From: Cliona cf. orientalis
Taxonomy: Eukaryota; Porifera; Demospongiae; Clionaida; Clionaidae
Reading direction: 5' to 3'
DNA: 64,000 nt
NCBI GenBank assembly: GCA_963930775.1
Contig: OZ005697.1
Span: 9,322,292 to 9,386,291 of the forward strand
Positions 12,801-24,900 of the stretch are shown one piece after another (the stretch's first letter is position 1; every line of letters begins with the position of its first letter). A program made the translations under genes and the position numbers. Under the pieces are notes generated by a model that was not told the DNA's origin, did no database searches, and was given only the letters and a program-made list of their open reading frames with translations.

Positions 12801-14194
12801 TTGATGATAGCCTTCATACACTTGACGTTATTGGTCTCAAGTATCTCAATGCTTTTCTGCCTCTGCTGCTGATCATTATTTGTTACATTCTTATTGAGCT
12901 TCACGGTCGTAACTATCGATCAATTCGTTGCATGTGGCGGCCATTTCGCAGCTGCTTGAAGAAGATTTATAGGAATCGTGAGCCAAAGACGTCCATTATC
13001 GATGCTTTTGCCACCTTTCTGCTTCTCTCCTACAGTAAAATTATGTATATCTCTTTTTCCCTGTTTGCTCCAGGCTATCTCTATGATTACTCGAGAAGAA
13101 AGGAAGGTGTCTATTTCTACTTTGATGCCAGTCAAGAGATGTTCTCTGGCAAGCGTGCAGCCCTTGTGATTTTTGCCATGGTGGTCTTCATTCTCTGCAT
13201 GATACTGCCTCCCATCTTTCTCATACTCTATCCAATGAGATGCTTCCAAAGGATCATAGACAAGCTTCCGTTTAAAATCGCCCTCAGGACATTTGCCGAC
13301 GCTTTCAACGGTGACTTTCGGGATGGAACCTGCAAGGATGGGAAAAGGGGCGACGGCGACTGCCGGCGCTACGCTGGCTACTACTTCCTGTTTCGTGTGA
13401 TCATGTTTAGTGTGTACATCAGCGAAGCGACATGGAGAGACCAGTTTTTCATCCAGCAGGTACTGTTCTCCATTGCTATCGTCCTCTTTTCTGCTGTCAG
13501 GCCGTATAAAGTGGATTTTTACAACAAACTAGACACTGCCTTTTTTCTTCTTCTCTCAATCATGAATGCTTTTAGCTCTTATAACAGCCAGCTTTATTAC
13601 GAATATAACATCATCTCGAAACCTGTATTTTGGATTAACTACTTCCTCACGTTTTTACCTCTGGTCTACATCATCAGTTACTGTGTCTACCTGATCTTGC
13701 TCTGGAGGGGGTACCTGAAGAGGTGGACCAAGGTTGAGTCTCCCATGTCGGAGAGTGTGATAATTATCAACGATACGAACTCAGTCGATGAAAATGATAA
13801 TATCACTGAGGTCTACATTAGTAACTCTGAGGAGGATATCCCTGATCGTTTAGTCAACCCACAGAACTACAACTCACGGAATCTATACAGACCCATCAAC
13901 GAGAATGCCTCAGCTCTTCTCCGCCCCCCAATTCAGGAGCGACCAAGACAGGGCTCGAGTGAGAGATCCTACTTTAATGCCAGGCCCAGGCGAGATCCCC
14001 CATACGGGAGCTTTAACACGTCGGGACGTCACACCGAGCCAATCTTGCGGCAGAGTTCTCTCAGTAAGGCGGCTACCCCTAAGAGGGAGAGCGGCGGCGG
14101 TTCCACGGAGAACTCTGCTGGTACTGAAAGCACAGGTAGTGGAGCACGTGGTAGCTCTAAAGGATCGAGTGTGCGCTTTCAAGGTGTGGTGTAG
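9881..14194 (+). CDS. Large secreted-domain multi-pass membrane protein (beta-helix ectodomain, orphan receptor/channel-like)
   Basis: An intronless frame of 1,437 residues from the Met that heads a clear signal peptide (MKLFLLSVLCLLATQSTA); an in-frame ATG also lies at 9857. Residues about 30-640 are rich in N-glycosylation sites and contain repeated GG(G/A) turns such as GKGGGLSVIF, QWGGGLYTSF, CWGGAVSIVI, RRGGAIAFIG and ESLGGAIYSV. These are typical of right-handed parallel beta-helix (pectin-lyase-like or polymorphic membrane protein) folds. A Cys-rich stalk follows (CPPGYSPQYCSDNPNMVCNC; LNRQGTLCSRCRND). Then come nine or ten hydrophobic segments with conserved-looking blocks such as SIIDAFATFLLLSYSKIMY, and a Ser/Arg-rich cytoplasmic tail of about 130 residues. 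I recognise this architecture as an uncharacterised family seen in sponges and some other invertebrates; ligand and function are unknown. Confidence 0.85.
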   Translation: MKLFLLSVLCLLATQSTAISLYKSPRGDTPALQANYKHVIPANGTADCSKKADLSGPLREAFKYKNSVLLQLSAGCFIVTSNDVAKFSDWTDFAIMGKGMDTSMITCVEEVGFTFLSSTRIVFRNLTIKNCSRVHNSTSKNFTTNGQASNSEPLSFVQFWVGVYFLSCHDITMDQIKISDTNGVGVVMYNCNGTNTFNHSIFELNFRKGDSLSRSGGVAIEFSYCWPGDTNCKSNVIPSFQVIQSTYTFYKCQFQYSSDLSGIEYNIPIVPYPHGAEHMAFGKGGGLSVIFKGKSSGNSITIDSCTFHDNSAQWGGGLYTSFADQSIDNTVTVIQSDFYMNENPCSGNSREWQQSGGGAQIDFFYYPADNKVWPGYQPKVLRNSVSFYHTTFATNMACWGGAVSIVISRETPGQSLTNSVLFDGCRFQYNQASLALAVDVSVLQPDIVTSNGLLMAPVFKDCQFVENRLTFTDATNFQLGIGTVFANLVSLNFTGHNEFSYNDGTALVVSGAYVTVSESSTLTFDSNGGRRGGAIAFIGNSWLVAYSNTRVTFTNNSAESLGGAIYSVHFGEHDLMYKQNCFFQYYKATVHPSKWNATFTFSKNQVNNKPNSIYTTSLLPCIWPKSSNQELNIISDTFCGHPWIFDNNASCKTEISTGPSDLQLPNLHTSIKAVPGWKTELPVTAVDDYDHVIQTVLTAVPLTSVDGGNIGVSNLTKYIADNNIIVHGVNKTKPNLLLRTLDPKVISSQLGVDILNCPPGYSPQYCSDNPNMVCNCVCTYSYHGVGCSNESHSVTVFRYDCLTHWHEVSGTVFVSGRCPYHLSDTVFDSFNNFTEDRICGELNRQGTLCSRCRNDTNDKYGVSVNSYDFRCIKCNERYSWLLYILAELVPIIIFFIVVAFFNISAASGPMNAFVFFSQMVTVPYFHNPHTFTFGILFFNDNLTVSRILLAFITFPYSIWNLDFFTTSLIPGFCLDDSLHTLDVIGLKYLNAFLPLLLIIICYILIELHGRNYRSIRCMWRPFRSCLKKIYRNREPKTSIIDAFATFLLLSYSKIMYISFSLFAPGYLYDYSRRKEGVYFYFDASQEMFSGKRAALVIFAMVVFILCMILPPIFLILYPMRCFQRIIDKLPFKIALRTFADAFNGDFRDGTCKDGKRGDGDCRRYAGYYFLFRVIMFSVYISEATWRDQFFIQQVLFSIAIVLFSAVRPYKVDFYNKLDTAFFLLLSIMNAFSSYNSQLYYEYNIISKPVFWINYFLTFLPLVYIISYCVYLILLWRGYLKRWTKVESPMSESVIIINDTNSVDENDNITEVYISNSEEDIPDRLVNPQNYNSRNLYRPINENASALLRPPIQERPRQGSSERSYFNARPRRDPPYGSFNTSGRHTEPILRQSSLSKAATPKRESGGGSTENSAGTESTGSGARGSSKGSSVRFQGVV

Positions 14195-14595
14195 TGATGC
14201 TGTTGGGCTAATCTGATATGAAACAACGTACAACAGATAATTTTAATTTCGATCGTCTTGTCTTGTAAATGTAAATATAATAATATAATTAAAAATATTT
14301 CATGTTATTAAAGCGCTTATTTTTATGTGATGCAGATTGGAAATCCTGCACGTACATATTATGTTGCTTACTAACAATGTTATCAGAAACAGAAAATAAT
14401 TATAATATCATAATGTGGGAGTAAAATCAAATAATAATAATATATTTCAGTTCAAAATTAAAAGTTCGCTCTACTATAATAATTATCTTCTAAAAATTAT
14501 ATCCGATATAATATATAACCAAAATTAACATTAGTACAGTATGTCTAGAGTGGCCGGGAAGGTGTGTTCAAAAAAAATATCTCAACAATAGTTAA
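14195..14595. other. AT-rich convergent 3' spacer
   Basis: About 400 bp of AT-rich sequence lie between the 3' ends of the beta-helix gene and the NOS1AP-like gene. I see no gene or clear repeat, only short AATAAT stretches that could carry polyadenylation signals on either strand. Confidence 0.7.
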
Positions 14596-17500
14596 TTAAC
14601 TGGAGGTCAGTTGGACTGAGTTGGATGTATTGGGAAGGGGAGCAAAGGGATCATCAGGCAGTTTCGAGGTAGTAATGAGGTCAATATCGATATCGAGCGT
14701 ACCCAGCCCACCCAAATCACTCGAATCAAGTTTAAGATCAGTCCCCCCGACACCATTAACTTCTGGACTGATGATAGCAGCAGCTACTTCAGCAGAGTCT
14801 CTCCCTCCCGCTGGTTCAGACAACATGGCTGAAGTTTGAGCTGGCGTGGGAGAAGGTGTTGAGGTCAAGGTCGGCAGTATGGCAGCATCGCCACTATCAG
14901 AGGTTGGTGAGGAGGATTTGACCGGAGTGGAGCTGGACGTAGCAGTGGTGGCGGCAGCTTGTATCGGGGAAGGTTCTCTAGGGCCAGGGCCGGGGGGAGA
15001 GGGTGCTGACGTGGCAACGGGGGTTCCCCCTCCCCTCGAGGAGGCTGAGGAGGAAGGTTTGTCTTGGGTCGGAGTGGAACTTTTCGGAGGAGGAGATGTT
15101 ATTGTCTGCTGTTGCTGTTGTTGTTGCTGAAGTCCTAGGCTCTGCAGTTGCTGAAGTTGCACCATCAGCTTCTGGAGGTGATTTATCAGCTCTTTGTTCT
15201 GGCTCAGGAGGTGCTCCACACGAGCCTGTATTTTCGAAAATCAAAAATTGGGTAAATTTTATCACAACAGTAGCTAGTGATCCACTGAATATGAGTCTTC
15301 CAGCCACCAATCCTCCCCCTCCAAAATTACATCCGATATACCTATCTATGGTATGCTTCAGATAATCAACAATCAAATTGTTCTATCACTGACCTGTGAC
15401 TCAAGCCTGCTAGATGTTTCAGACTTGAGCTGCTCTCTCATCATTGCCATCTCTGTCATGAACTGTTTCTTCTCCGCCTCCCAGGCTGAGCCATCTTCTG
15501 TCGGTTTGAATGGATTGCTCGAGTTTCGCCGGTGACTGGACACGGCCTTGTCCTCCGGCACGGTCGTGAGGGCCTCGCCAATGGAGATGGGAGACTCCTC
15601 TCTGCCAGTGGCCGAGGTGAAGGGGTTCTCAGCAATGGTGGTCTGAATGATGCAAGGGAGGAGGGAAGAAAAGCATAACTTTGTGAATAAAGTAATTTTT
15701 ACAGGCTAATGTATTAACAACAAGAATTCGTCACTCAGGATTAATGCAGAATTATCAATTGTTGGTTCTTCAGGTGAAGAGGGGGAAAATCAGACACATT
15801 CCAGGACTATTTTCTATGCATACTATGGAAGGGGGAACTTTCTGTACTCTCTAAATAAGTAAATCGCTGCTCACCTGTTGTCCTCCTCCAGCAGCAGTGG
15901 CAGGAAAGCCAGGCGGCCGCTGCCCTCCTATGGCAAAGTAGGCCATGTGTGGAGGTGGCACAGTAATGGAGGCTGGGTCTACTCCGTCCGGGAAATCGGG
16001 AAGATTGGTGGAGAGATTGCTGACAGTCAGGGGAGGGTAAGCAACGGCAGCTGAGTCCCCACCACTCCCCGTGAAGCTAGACTGGAACGGATCAGCGAAG
16101 GAGCCATTCGGAGTGAACGCATCCGCCGGAGCAGCAGGGATCGCGAATGGGTCAAAGGTCAACCCCAAGAGGTCGTCACTACCAGAAGGTTTATCTTTTC
16201 CCTTGTCACCACCACCTTCCCCTCCTCCCCCTTCTCCCCCTCCCTCCAAGGACATCTTCTCCATGCCCGACTCGACATCAGTATTGAAGGTCTTCCAGTG
16301 AGAAGGAACGCCAGTCGGTGTTTTAGTCTCTCCTCCCTCCTCACCTTCGGCTGCAGCTTCTTCGCTGTCCGTCTTTGCCTTCTCTCCCTCACCCTCCTTC
16401 TTCTTGGCGGCCTTGGGGTTCAGTTTGTGGCAGATATCGAAGGCCTGCCCCAGACTCCTCACAACATGAAGAGCCATCCTCTGCAAAAAAAAAGAAAACG
16501 TGTGATAATATTATTTTACACCTTGCCCACAAATCTGCTCGTAGGATTTCAGCTCCAGTAACCTCTAAAATAGCAAATATTAGTAGCACTATGTCATAGG
16601 AGTGGTCTGTTATAATACTACTATAATACAGGATAGTAGGATTGAAAATGTATATGTACCATACCTTTTTGTATGCCTTGAAGACGTTGCACCTGAATGT
16701 GTTGTCTGGCACTTCACGAGTGATGTAGCTGAAGATCTTCATGTCTTGAGAGTCGTGAGACACATAGAAGACCCTGCAGGGAGAGGGAGAGAGAGAGGGG
16801 GGAGGACAAGTTTAATGAAGCATGCTGGCAAGATAAAGATAAGAACTGATTAGATAACTTGTATATAGGGATATCCCAGATAATTTCTCCAATATTAGAC
16901 CTCTCACTGAGCCATGGCTAGCCTCGTCTCCAGTCTCTAGCTCCCTGATCTTTTTCAACATTGAAAACATGGGAGTGGCCTGGGGACGAGGCTAGCAATG
17001 GCCATGTATACTACAAAATGGGAATTCTATAGTCAATAATTTATGGCCCATTGCCGTCAATAGTTTACACCGAGCTTCGTGTATTGTGGGAGTTAGCGTC
17101 ACCCAGGGAAGAACAATGCTCCACTTACACCGTAACCACACCACTTGGCCCAAGGCCTACAAGCCCCAGCTCAACAGACACATCATTTTTATGAGGTATA
17201 TACACAACATTGTACCTTTTTTACTATTATATGAAGTGACATGGGATACTGGTACATATGATGTATTTCGTAGGCAGGCTATAGCGTTACCATTGGTAAG
17301 TAAAAGTATAATGATGTTTAGAGCTTGGCAAGCTGTGAGTTGGGGGGAAAAATGAAAAATTGACTGACCTGTAGATTGGGTGTTGCATGATAAACAGCTG
17401 CTCCTCTGTGTACTTCTTTCTACTCTGTAAGTCCAAGAGAGAGAGAGAGAGAGAGAGAAAGAATGCGAGAGTGTGTGAGTTGGAATGTGATTGATAAGTT

Positions 17501-20500
17501 GGGCCAGGCAGCCACATACACACGCCCAGGTCATGCCTTCCCACGTTGTTTCACACGAGGTTTCACACGAGGTATTATATGAGAGAAAGTGGATCACTTT
17601 TGGTGTAGTTAACATTGAAACAACATGGGAACACATGGATAGGAGACCAAACACCAGAGAGAGAGTGAGAGAGAAACAGAGTGTAAGTGTGTGTGTGTGT
17701 CTGTGTGTAGTGAAGGGTGAAACTGGCCTGTACCAAAAGTAAATCTAACTTCTCATTCTTGAGATAGCTTAGGCAGCCAGGTGCATCCAGCACAAATCTC
17801 GTGGAACAAAGTAAGCTAATCTGAAAGGAAGAATTTGAGTCTACTGTGCCGCTAGGCAACGCAACAATCACCAACAAAAATCTCTCGAGCGTAACACTCC
17901 CTTCGTCAAAATAAAGGTAACAGTAGGCTCACCTCTGTAAACCACTCTAGTACGTACATTCACATGCGTGCACACACACACACACACACACACACATACA
18001 TCCTGTCTCACTGGATTCAATTGTGTACGTTTACCAGGAATTGGTGGGCGTTGCACCCCATAACTAAATTTGAGGTTAGAGAGGGCAAGCAAGAGACACT
18101 TAGAAACTCAACTATGCCACTTATGTCAGTGGGCATAATCTCATTAACGATTGATCGCTAGGGGAGAGTGGGCTATGGTCGGTGTGACTTCACTAGTAGC
18201 TTACCCTTTTGCTCTTTCTTCTGGAGATCTTCACTCCACTGACAGACATCTCAATGTAGCACCTCTTCTTGCGCACTCCCTTGACCTTATACTCATACTG
18301 CAGCATGGAGGAAGGGAGAGAGAGAGAGAGATAGAGAGATAATTACACAAATCACAGACCAGTTAGTTAGCTACCTACCTATCACAATCATAGATACACA
18401 TAATATGCAAGCTAATGGTAACTACATTCCCTTCATGCAGAATACATGTACTTAAGTGCTTAGATTTGTCAGTTGGCAATTCCCCTAGATCTGGAAATAA
18501 GTGGAGCTAGCTTCGATATTATTATGATTTTTGACTCCACCCAAAATACAGCCTCCCCCTACACCTCGAGAGAGCTCTCTGGAGTAGGTGGTACATGTAT
18601 CGTAACTACATCTCGTTGCAATTTCACTCCACATAATACGAGATGAAATCCTACACTATACTAAAGGCGGGAAGATTGAAAGTATGGAGGAAAAGTGGTA
18701 ATTTAAGTACATCAAACAGATACGGTTGCTAAGCTATCGCATATCGGCCATGTTAAAAAATTGCATAGCTAATGACATCACACATAACACTGTATGCACA
18801 GGTAGCTTGGTAACAATAATTATGTTGTTAGTCTAAGTTTTCATTAGCTGTCTGCAGTAGCCACACCAGGTATGTATGTAGCTAGTCAACTAGGCAGCCA
18901 TGATGGCATGCAGAGCAGTAAGAATAGACAGTTTTGAAAGGACTTCTCTTATACAAACACGCATACACAGAAGACTGCAGGGGAGGAAACATTGCTGTTT
19001 ACTCTAATCATGCGCATGAATTTCTGCAAAATCCCCAAGAGAGATTAGAATGCTCAATGATATTTAGCCCATAGAAAAATGATTGACTGGAGAAGGGAGG
19101 GGGGGGGGGAGAGAGAGAGATAGAGAGAGGGAGGGAGGGAGGGAGAGAAAGTGAGAGAGACAGAGAGAAAGGAAGGGAGAGAGAGGCAGAGAGCAGTGTC
19201 TAACAAGCTGGATACACGAGTGTGGCCACTTCAAGGGCATTACATTACACTTGGTAATTTCTGCAATATGAGTGAATCTAACACCACTTAGCCGACGCTA
19301 GAATAACAAACGACTGAGCTGCAGTGCTGGGCCGGCCTGCTTTTGAGCTAAGAGATACCTGGCTGGCTAGCTGGCAAATAATAATAATATGTCAACTACA
19401 CTGTACAAACACATTTCTACAAATCTTGGTACTGTGCCTCAGTGGCAATCCACTAAAATTCCTTTATGAATCAGACTCAAGTGTTACTTATCTCTGCCCT
19501 ATACAAGTATCACTAATTTGCAGTAAATGTCCAAAATGTGAAGACAGATAATAATTATTATTATGCTCACTGGTCCTCAAGTATAAGATTTACAGTGACC
19601 ACAAATAGTTAACTAACACATGCACAAGATAGTTACCTCCTCAGGTATGTGTATACAATATCATTGTTATAATTATCCTTGCTTCCACGTGAAAAATAAT
19701 ACTGCACATGCAGGCTTAGGCTTACTTCAGAGCCACACATGTGAGCAACACACAGCTGCCACGCTTGCCTGCACTCAGCATAACTACCATCCCCTCCCCC
19801 ACACGTACTTACTGAATCGAGCCATAAGGAACTCTATGCAACATTGACCTAAGTAATTCAGAATATTATTATAGAATATCAGGCAGTATGGCGTCACACA
19901 TAATATACGCATACTTGATTAAACCCAATGATCATATCAGTTTTCAGTGTTTATACATTGGCTGTATAGCGAGTATGGGGGTATGTACCAAAGTGTGTGT
20001 GGGGGGTGGAGTAATGATTCTAATTTAGCTGAGGTGTGATCAGCCATATCATAGCTAGGCTTATACAATAGAAGCTTACCCTGATTCTTCGCATAGCAGT
20101 GATGATGTCAATCTTTGAGGTAGGTCTTGCGATTTCAAGGCTACCAATGTACTAGAGAGATGGAAAAGGGGGAAGAGGGAGAGAGATAGAGAGAACATAA
20201 AGACTAGGAAAGAATGAGCACAACAGCTTACAGCTACCATAGAGAGCTATTGACTTCCCAGCACCATGCATGACTACTTACTTACCTTTGCCTTGAACCT
20301 CAAGCCATACTGGAAGGCGTCTTCATTGTGAAGTGGTACCCTGGTATCGTAGGAATCCTCTACCTTGTTATACTCCTTGTTACGGAAGCCTGTAGGTGCA
20401 AAAGCAGCAACAAAAAGACCACTTTCAAAAAGAAAGTTGCTTTATCCAAAAGAGCTAAGAATTTTTCTTTTCACAAGCTGTTGTAGATTGCAAATAATAT

Positions 20501-21303
20501 TATTTCATGCTCAAAAAAACATTTTGTTGTATCCATAATTTCCATGCCTGACAACCACTGTTTCCTTGTACCATACAGGCCTACATTTGCATTTACAGTT
20601 TAAGTTTTGTGGACAATAAAAAAAATTTATCAACGAAAATTTCCCAATCTACTACACTACCATGCACAATAATTCATTAGAGAAAATGCCCCAAGGCTAA
20701 GGCCCAGGTTGTTTATACACTGCAGTATCCAAGGCCCCAAGGCTATGATACGTTTGCGAGAAGAGATTTGTGAAAGACACCAGAGAGAGTGAGAGAGACA
20801 CCTCCAAACGAAAGAATTTGAGCTTTTTCACACCACACCTCCGTTTTGATGCCAGCAAAGGGGTGTTACTAAGGCGCCCATTAACAATGGGTAAGTGGGA
20901 AATGCGCTCTTATGAGGTACAAATTTATTAAACAATGCTAAAGAACACACGCAGTAGTAAGTCACTACACTCGATAGATCTAACCCGCGCCGTCGACCAT
21001 AACAAGATTAGCGGAGTTTTGTAGCGTACGCAGCCACACACGCATCGTGGCTAGATTGTTTATCTATCTTGGCTGGCCCACTGCATACAATACGACACAC
21101 CCCAACGCTTCGTTAACTTACTTTACAAACCACGAGACAGAAACACCAATACAAATGCGCTGCAACACGCAACTTGGGTACTTCGAAGCGAAAAGGCCCT
21201 GCTCCACTATCGTACATGGACTTTATACTACAAACTCACTGAATTTCCGAGTGAATCTGGACAAGGAGAGGCGAGTTGTGGTCCCTCTCTCGAAAGACGA
21301 CAT
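14596..21303 (-). CDS. NOS1AP: NOS1AP/CAPON-like PTB-domain adaptor
   Basis: Nine exons: 21303-21240, 20389-20286, 20151-20080, 18297-18205, 17424-17369, 16773-16665, 16480-15875, 15642-15394, 15225-14596; 660 residues, all junctions in frame. The PTB domain (about 40-190) is CAPON-type: [67 protein letters not shown] and [16 protein letters not shown] coiled coil near the C-terminus ([20 protein letters not shown]) also matches NOS1AP. The middle carries endocytic motifs: [22 protein letters not shown] and DDPF. The C-terminus ends QLTSS, not the hydrophobic PDZ ligand with which vertebrate NOS1AP binds neuronal NO synthase. Family assignment is firm; coupling to NO synthase is doubtful. It is head-to-head with the TMC gene. 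Confidence 0.87.
16919..16994. mobile_element. 76-bp MITE-like element, TAGCCTCG ends
   Basis: The ends TAGCCTCGTCTCCAG and CTGGGGACGAGGCTA are near-perfect inverted repeats. The flanks GCCATGGC (16911-16918) and GCAATGGC (16995-17002) look like an 8-bp target duplication with one change. The ends resemble those of the larger element at 55195-55516, so this is probably a deleted member of that family, here in a NOS1AP intron. Confidence 0.6.
17971..17996. repeat. (CA)n microsatellite in NOS1AP-like intron
   Basis: Thirteen CA units in intron 4 of the NOS1AP-like gene. The rest of the 780-bp intron holds GA tracts next to the exon 5 acceptor and no recognisable gene. Confidence 0.9.
19086..19190. 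repeat. G-run and interrupted (GA)n tract in NOS1AP-like intron 3
   Basis: A run of G followed by interrupted GA/GGGA repeats within the long third intron (18298-20079). Apart from this tract I see no exon or named element in the intron. Confidence 0.85.
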
Positions 21304-21907
21304 GTTTTTTTTTCCACTGGGGCGCCTGGCTGCTCCTTCTAGCTCTATGCGAGCGAATATTTCTTCTCCTCGTCGAAGGGCTGGAAGATAGCCGAATGGG
21401 TCTGTACGTCCAGGAGAGACGAAGTGTTATGGGCTGTCGGTGTTTGCAGAACGGGACAAGATTGAACAGCCAAAGTTGAATAGCACACCTCCTCTGTTGT
21501 GGTTCCGTAAACTTCCGCGCGCTATGGTGAGTTTCCGTTCACCGTCGCATTCCAGCGGTCGTGCGAATAATCCCACAAAGCATGAATATCGTTTTCAACT
21601 ACAACACATTCATAGCTAGTTGGTAGCTGCCCTGATATTCGCCAGCTGTCCCTCTGTATCTCTACAACACCTTCCTCTAGTGCTACATGCAGATGTAACA
21701 TTGAGGGTGGCTCATAATATAATATTGACCAAATTTTTTCGCAAGATAAAAGTTTATGGTCAAGCAAAACTCTAATTTTGAGGGAGAAAAGTACACACAG
21801 CCTCGAGGCCTCGCTCTGACAGTAAACCTTAAAATTTAATTTTAATCTATACTGATAATAAAATTCTATACACTTAATTTCCATGAATAGCTGCAAGGAG
21901 AAGTGTT
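21304..21907. promoter_or_regulatory. Divergent promoter region, NOS1AP-like / TMC
   Basis: 604 bp separate the two start codons. An ATG followed by GTGAGT at about 21525 could be a 5' UTR exon of the TMC gene, but splicing it to the next acceptor-like site gives an early stop, so it is not coding. No other elements are clear. Confidence 0.45.
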
Positions 21908-24900
21908 ATGAGTATAGAGTCTGCCAGCAGTTCTCCAGACCTGGCTAGACAGACAGCAACGTACTCCTCTCACGTCAGGATTGGAGTTGGACATGGCCTC
22001 AGTGAAGTCGACGTTGCACAACGACAAAGATACTTTGAGAATTCTTCGTAAGACAAAATATGAATTCTAGTTCATAGTGGGTGGGGAGGGAGAGAGAGAG
22101 ATATATAGAGGGAGAAGATTTGTTCGTTTATTTCTTTAGTTTTTCTGGTGTGGAGAGCCATGCAGCAAGCATAGCATCGCAGCCTCTGGAGCCAACTTGG
22201 TCCAGCAGCTTTGAGCTACACCACTTCATACAGCAGCAGAGAAAGATTATCTCAACATTCAGAGCCCAACCTTGGTCAATGCAGATGAAACTAGCTGCAC
22301 TGAGGTACGTGCTCTTTCAACACCAACATTTCATTTTTGTTTCATTCTCATCATCTGTGTATGATAGTCACTATATGTAAGGTAGCTATCTCCTTATTAA
22401 ATTTTCAGCCGCTTAAAACTTCATTGATTATTGGGGGTGGGGGTGACCTTTCTAGCGCTAGCAATCAAGATTTAACGATATTGCCTGCATACATACATAA
22501 ACAGATTATGCTCTCTGCATGCCATGTCATCTTGTTGCAGGAATTATCGTAGAAATGTTTCCAAATATATCCCTCAACTTAACACCATTGACACATTCAG
22601 AGACTCCTCAGGACAGGTATATATGTGTACATAGTATTATGCACGTGTGTATGTTGTTGGTATGGTATGTTGTGGTACTGAGTGGCATGTGCAGAATGTT
22701 GTGGTACGTAAACCTATTCACTGATACTGTAGTACGGTAATCTAATTTTGACTGCACAGGTACTCCAGTTATGAATAATATGCGATTATCACTGTGCGTG
22801 AGTGTGCGTGAGTGTGTGTGTGTGTCCATCCTGCCAAGACTATAGATTGCTCATTCGGTAATTATTGTTATTTAATTAATTGTACTACACACGCAGATAT
22901 TTCGGAGATTACAGCGCAAATTGAGGGGCCTACTCCAGTACTTCACAGTGTGGGGCACCATCATCAAGAAGATTGAGGGTATATAGGCATAACACAAAGC
23001 TTATATCGCTGCTTGTACAATATTTTGAAATATGTTCCAGGTAACTTTGGGTCGAGTGTGGCGTCGTTTTTCACCTTTCTTCGGTGGCTCTGTGCCGTCA
23101 ACCTTGGACTAACTCTCCTCATAGTCGGCTTCCTCCTCATACCACAGGTACAAAGTAAGATAAGATTGTTGATCATTACATCTCTCTCTCTCTCTCTCTC
23201 CCCCTCTCCTAGGTACTGATAGGTCATGGTTTGGATGTTCCAGAGTCAGTGAAGCAGAATACTTCAGCTGTGTCATTCATTCTGGACAGGAAGGCGAGTG
23301 AATGCATACGTAATACAATGCTCCTGTTGTCTGCATTGAAGTCATGACCCATGCATGTGCTAGCTAGCTGGATCACAGCACAGTAATAATCATTACAGTA
23401 CACAATATTATTAGATGCTATTGTGTGCATGCACAGTGTGTTTGGGTGCAGATGTGCGCTCAAATGTGTGATACTGACTTTTGTCTACAGGTTAATTAAT
23501 TAGACTAATACACAGAATATGTATTGCACATACATATACACACACACACACACACACCCCACTGGCTTCCAGGGCTATGCATTTGAGTACTCCATCTTAT
23601 TCTATGGGTACTATGACAGCGGCTCTGGTGAGCCGTACTACCCCCCTCCCCCCAATCCCCACCCTCATATCGGCCTCCACTACCATCTCCCTCTCGCCTA
23701 CCTCTTGGTCGTAGTCTCTCTCTTCATCATCTCAGCAGCTGCTCTGCTCTTTAGGTAAGCCATGCACAGATATTTAATAAAAAATTGACAAAAAATGATA
23801 AAATTTGGTGATCCAAATGCTCAACATCATAATATTATATACTGTATAGTGTGAAATGTTGTGTCAATTTACCAAATAAAATATAATTGTAGATTTATAA
23901 TTAGACCAAATTCAGGCAAACGCATGCCTATGATGATGAGCATTCAGATCACCAAATTTCATCATTTTTCGTCAATTTTTTAATATTTGCCAAATTTACC
24001 TGATAGTACCGGTACGTACTCCTTCATGAAGTCCATTGCACTATCCTCTGCCTTTTAGTTATCCTCTTCGTCAATTAGTGAATATTTAATTTTCACAGCA
24101 TGGCTGAGAAGTATAAGCTGGTTCAGCGAGCCAATGCCAGTGAACACTACTCTTTCACGTGGAGGGTGTTCGTGAGCTGGGACTTTGCCATCACTGAGCC
24201 ACGGACGGCCAGCGCTAAGCAGAAGCAGATCTCAGTCACCCTTAAGGAGACAATCGCCGAGGCTAAGAAAAAGGAGGACCCTGGATTAAAGTCAGTTAAT
24301 TAACTAAATAACCTTATATAGCTTAATTATGACAGTTTCTGGATTGACGGTGTGTACCAGACTAGAGCTAGCTGCTAGAATTTATCAGTTGACCATTTAT
24401 TTCCTCGTTTATTAACTGTCCCTCTTTAATTAACACTGATAACACATGACCCCTCCCCTCCCTCCCTCCCTCCCTCCCTCTATAGAGTGAAGTGTCGGCA
24501 GTGGACCTTTCGTTTCCTCACCAATGTCATAGTGTTGGTCTTCTTGGTTGGCTCGAGCTATGCCATCTTTCTCTCTGTGGAGAATGCTGAGAGCACAGGA
24601 GCCGTCTACCAGAGAAGCTTTCAGAGCGCCCTGGCCTCGGGGTGGGATGGAATATGGCAGCTCATCATCTCATTTCAGGTATTATTTTCAAACATGGTCA
24701 AGGATATTATTATTATGTGACCATGCAGCTGTACAATGTGAATAAAGGGACCCTTTTGTAATGTTTGTAGTATGTAGCTTTTTGTATGACAATAGTGTAC
24801 TGTAGATGTATGTATAATTCGCTCTATGTTTGTATCTACACACCGATACAAGTGTACCGACAGTTGTATATAGTCATGATAAAATTTGTAGGGGGTGGTG

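Noticed and set aside
13905..14233. Arg/Pro-rich frames on both strands
   Set aside because: Shadows of the cytoplasmic tail of the beta-helix protein.
17287..17877. Hydrophobic small frames between NOS1AP exons 4 and 5
   Set aside because: No splice-compatible frame with the PTB domain; exons 4 and 5 join directly in phase.
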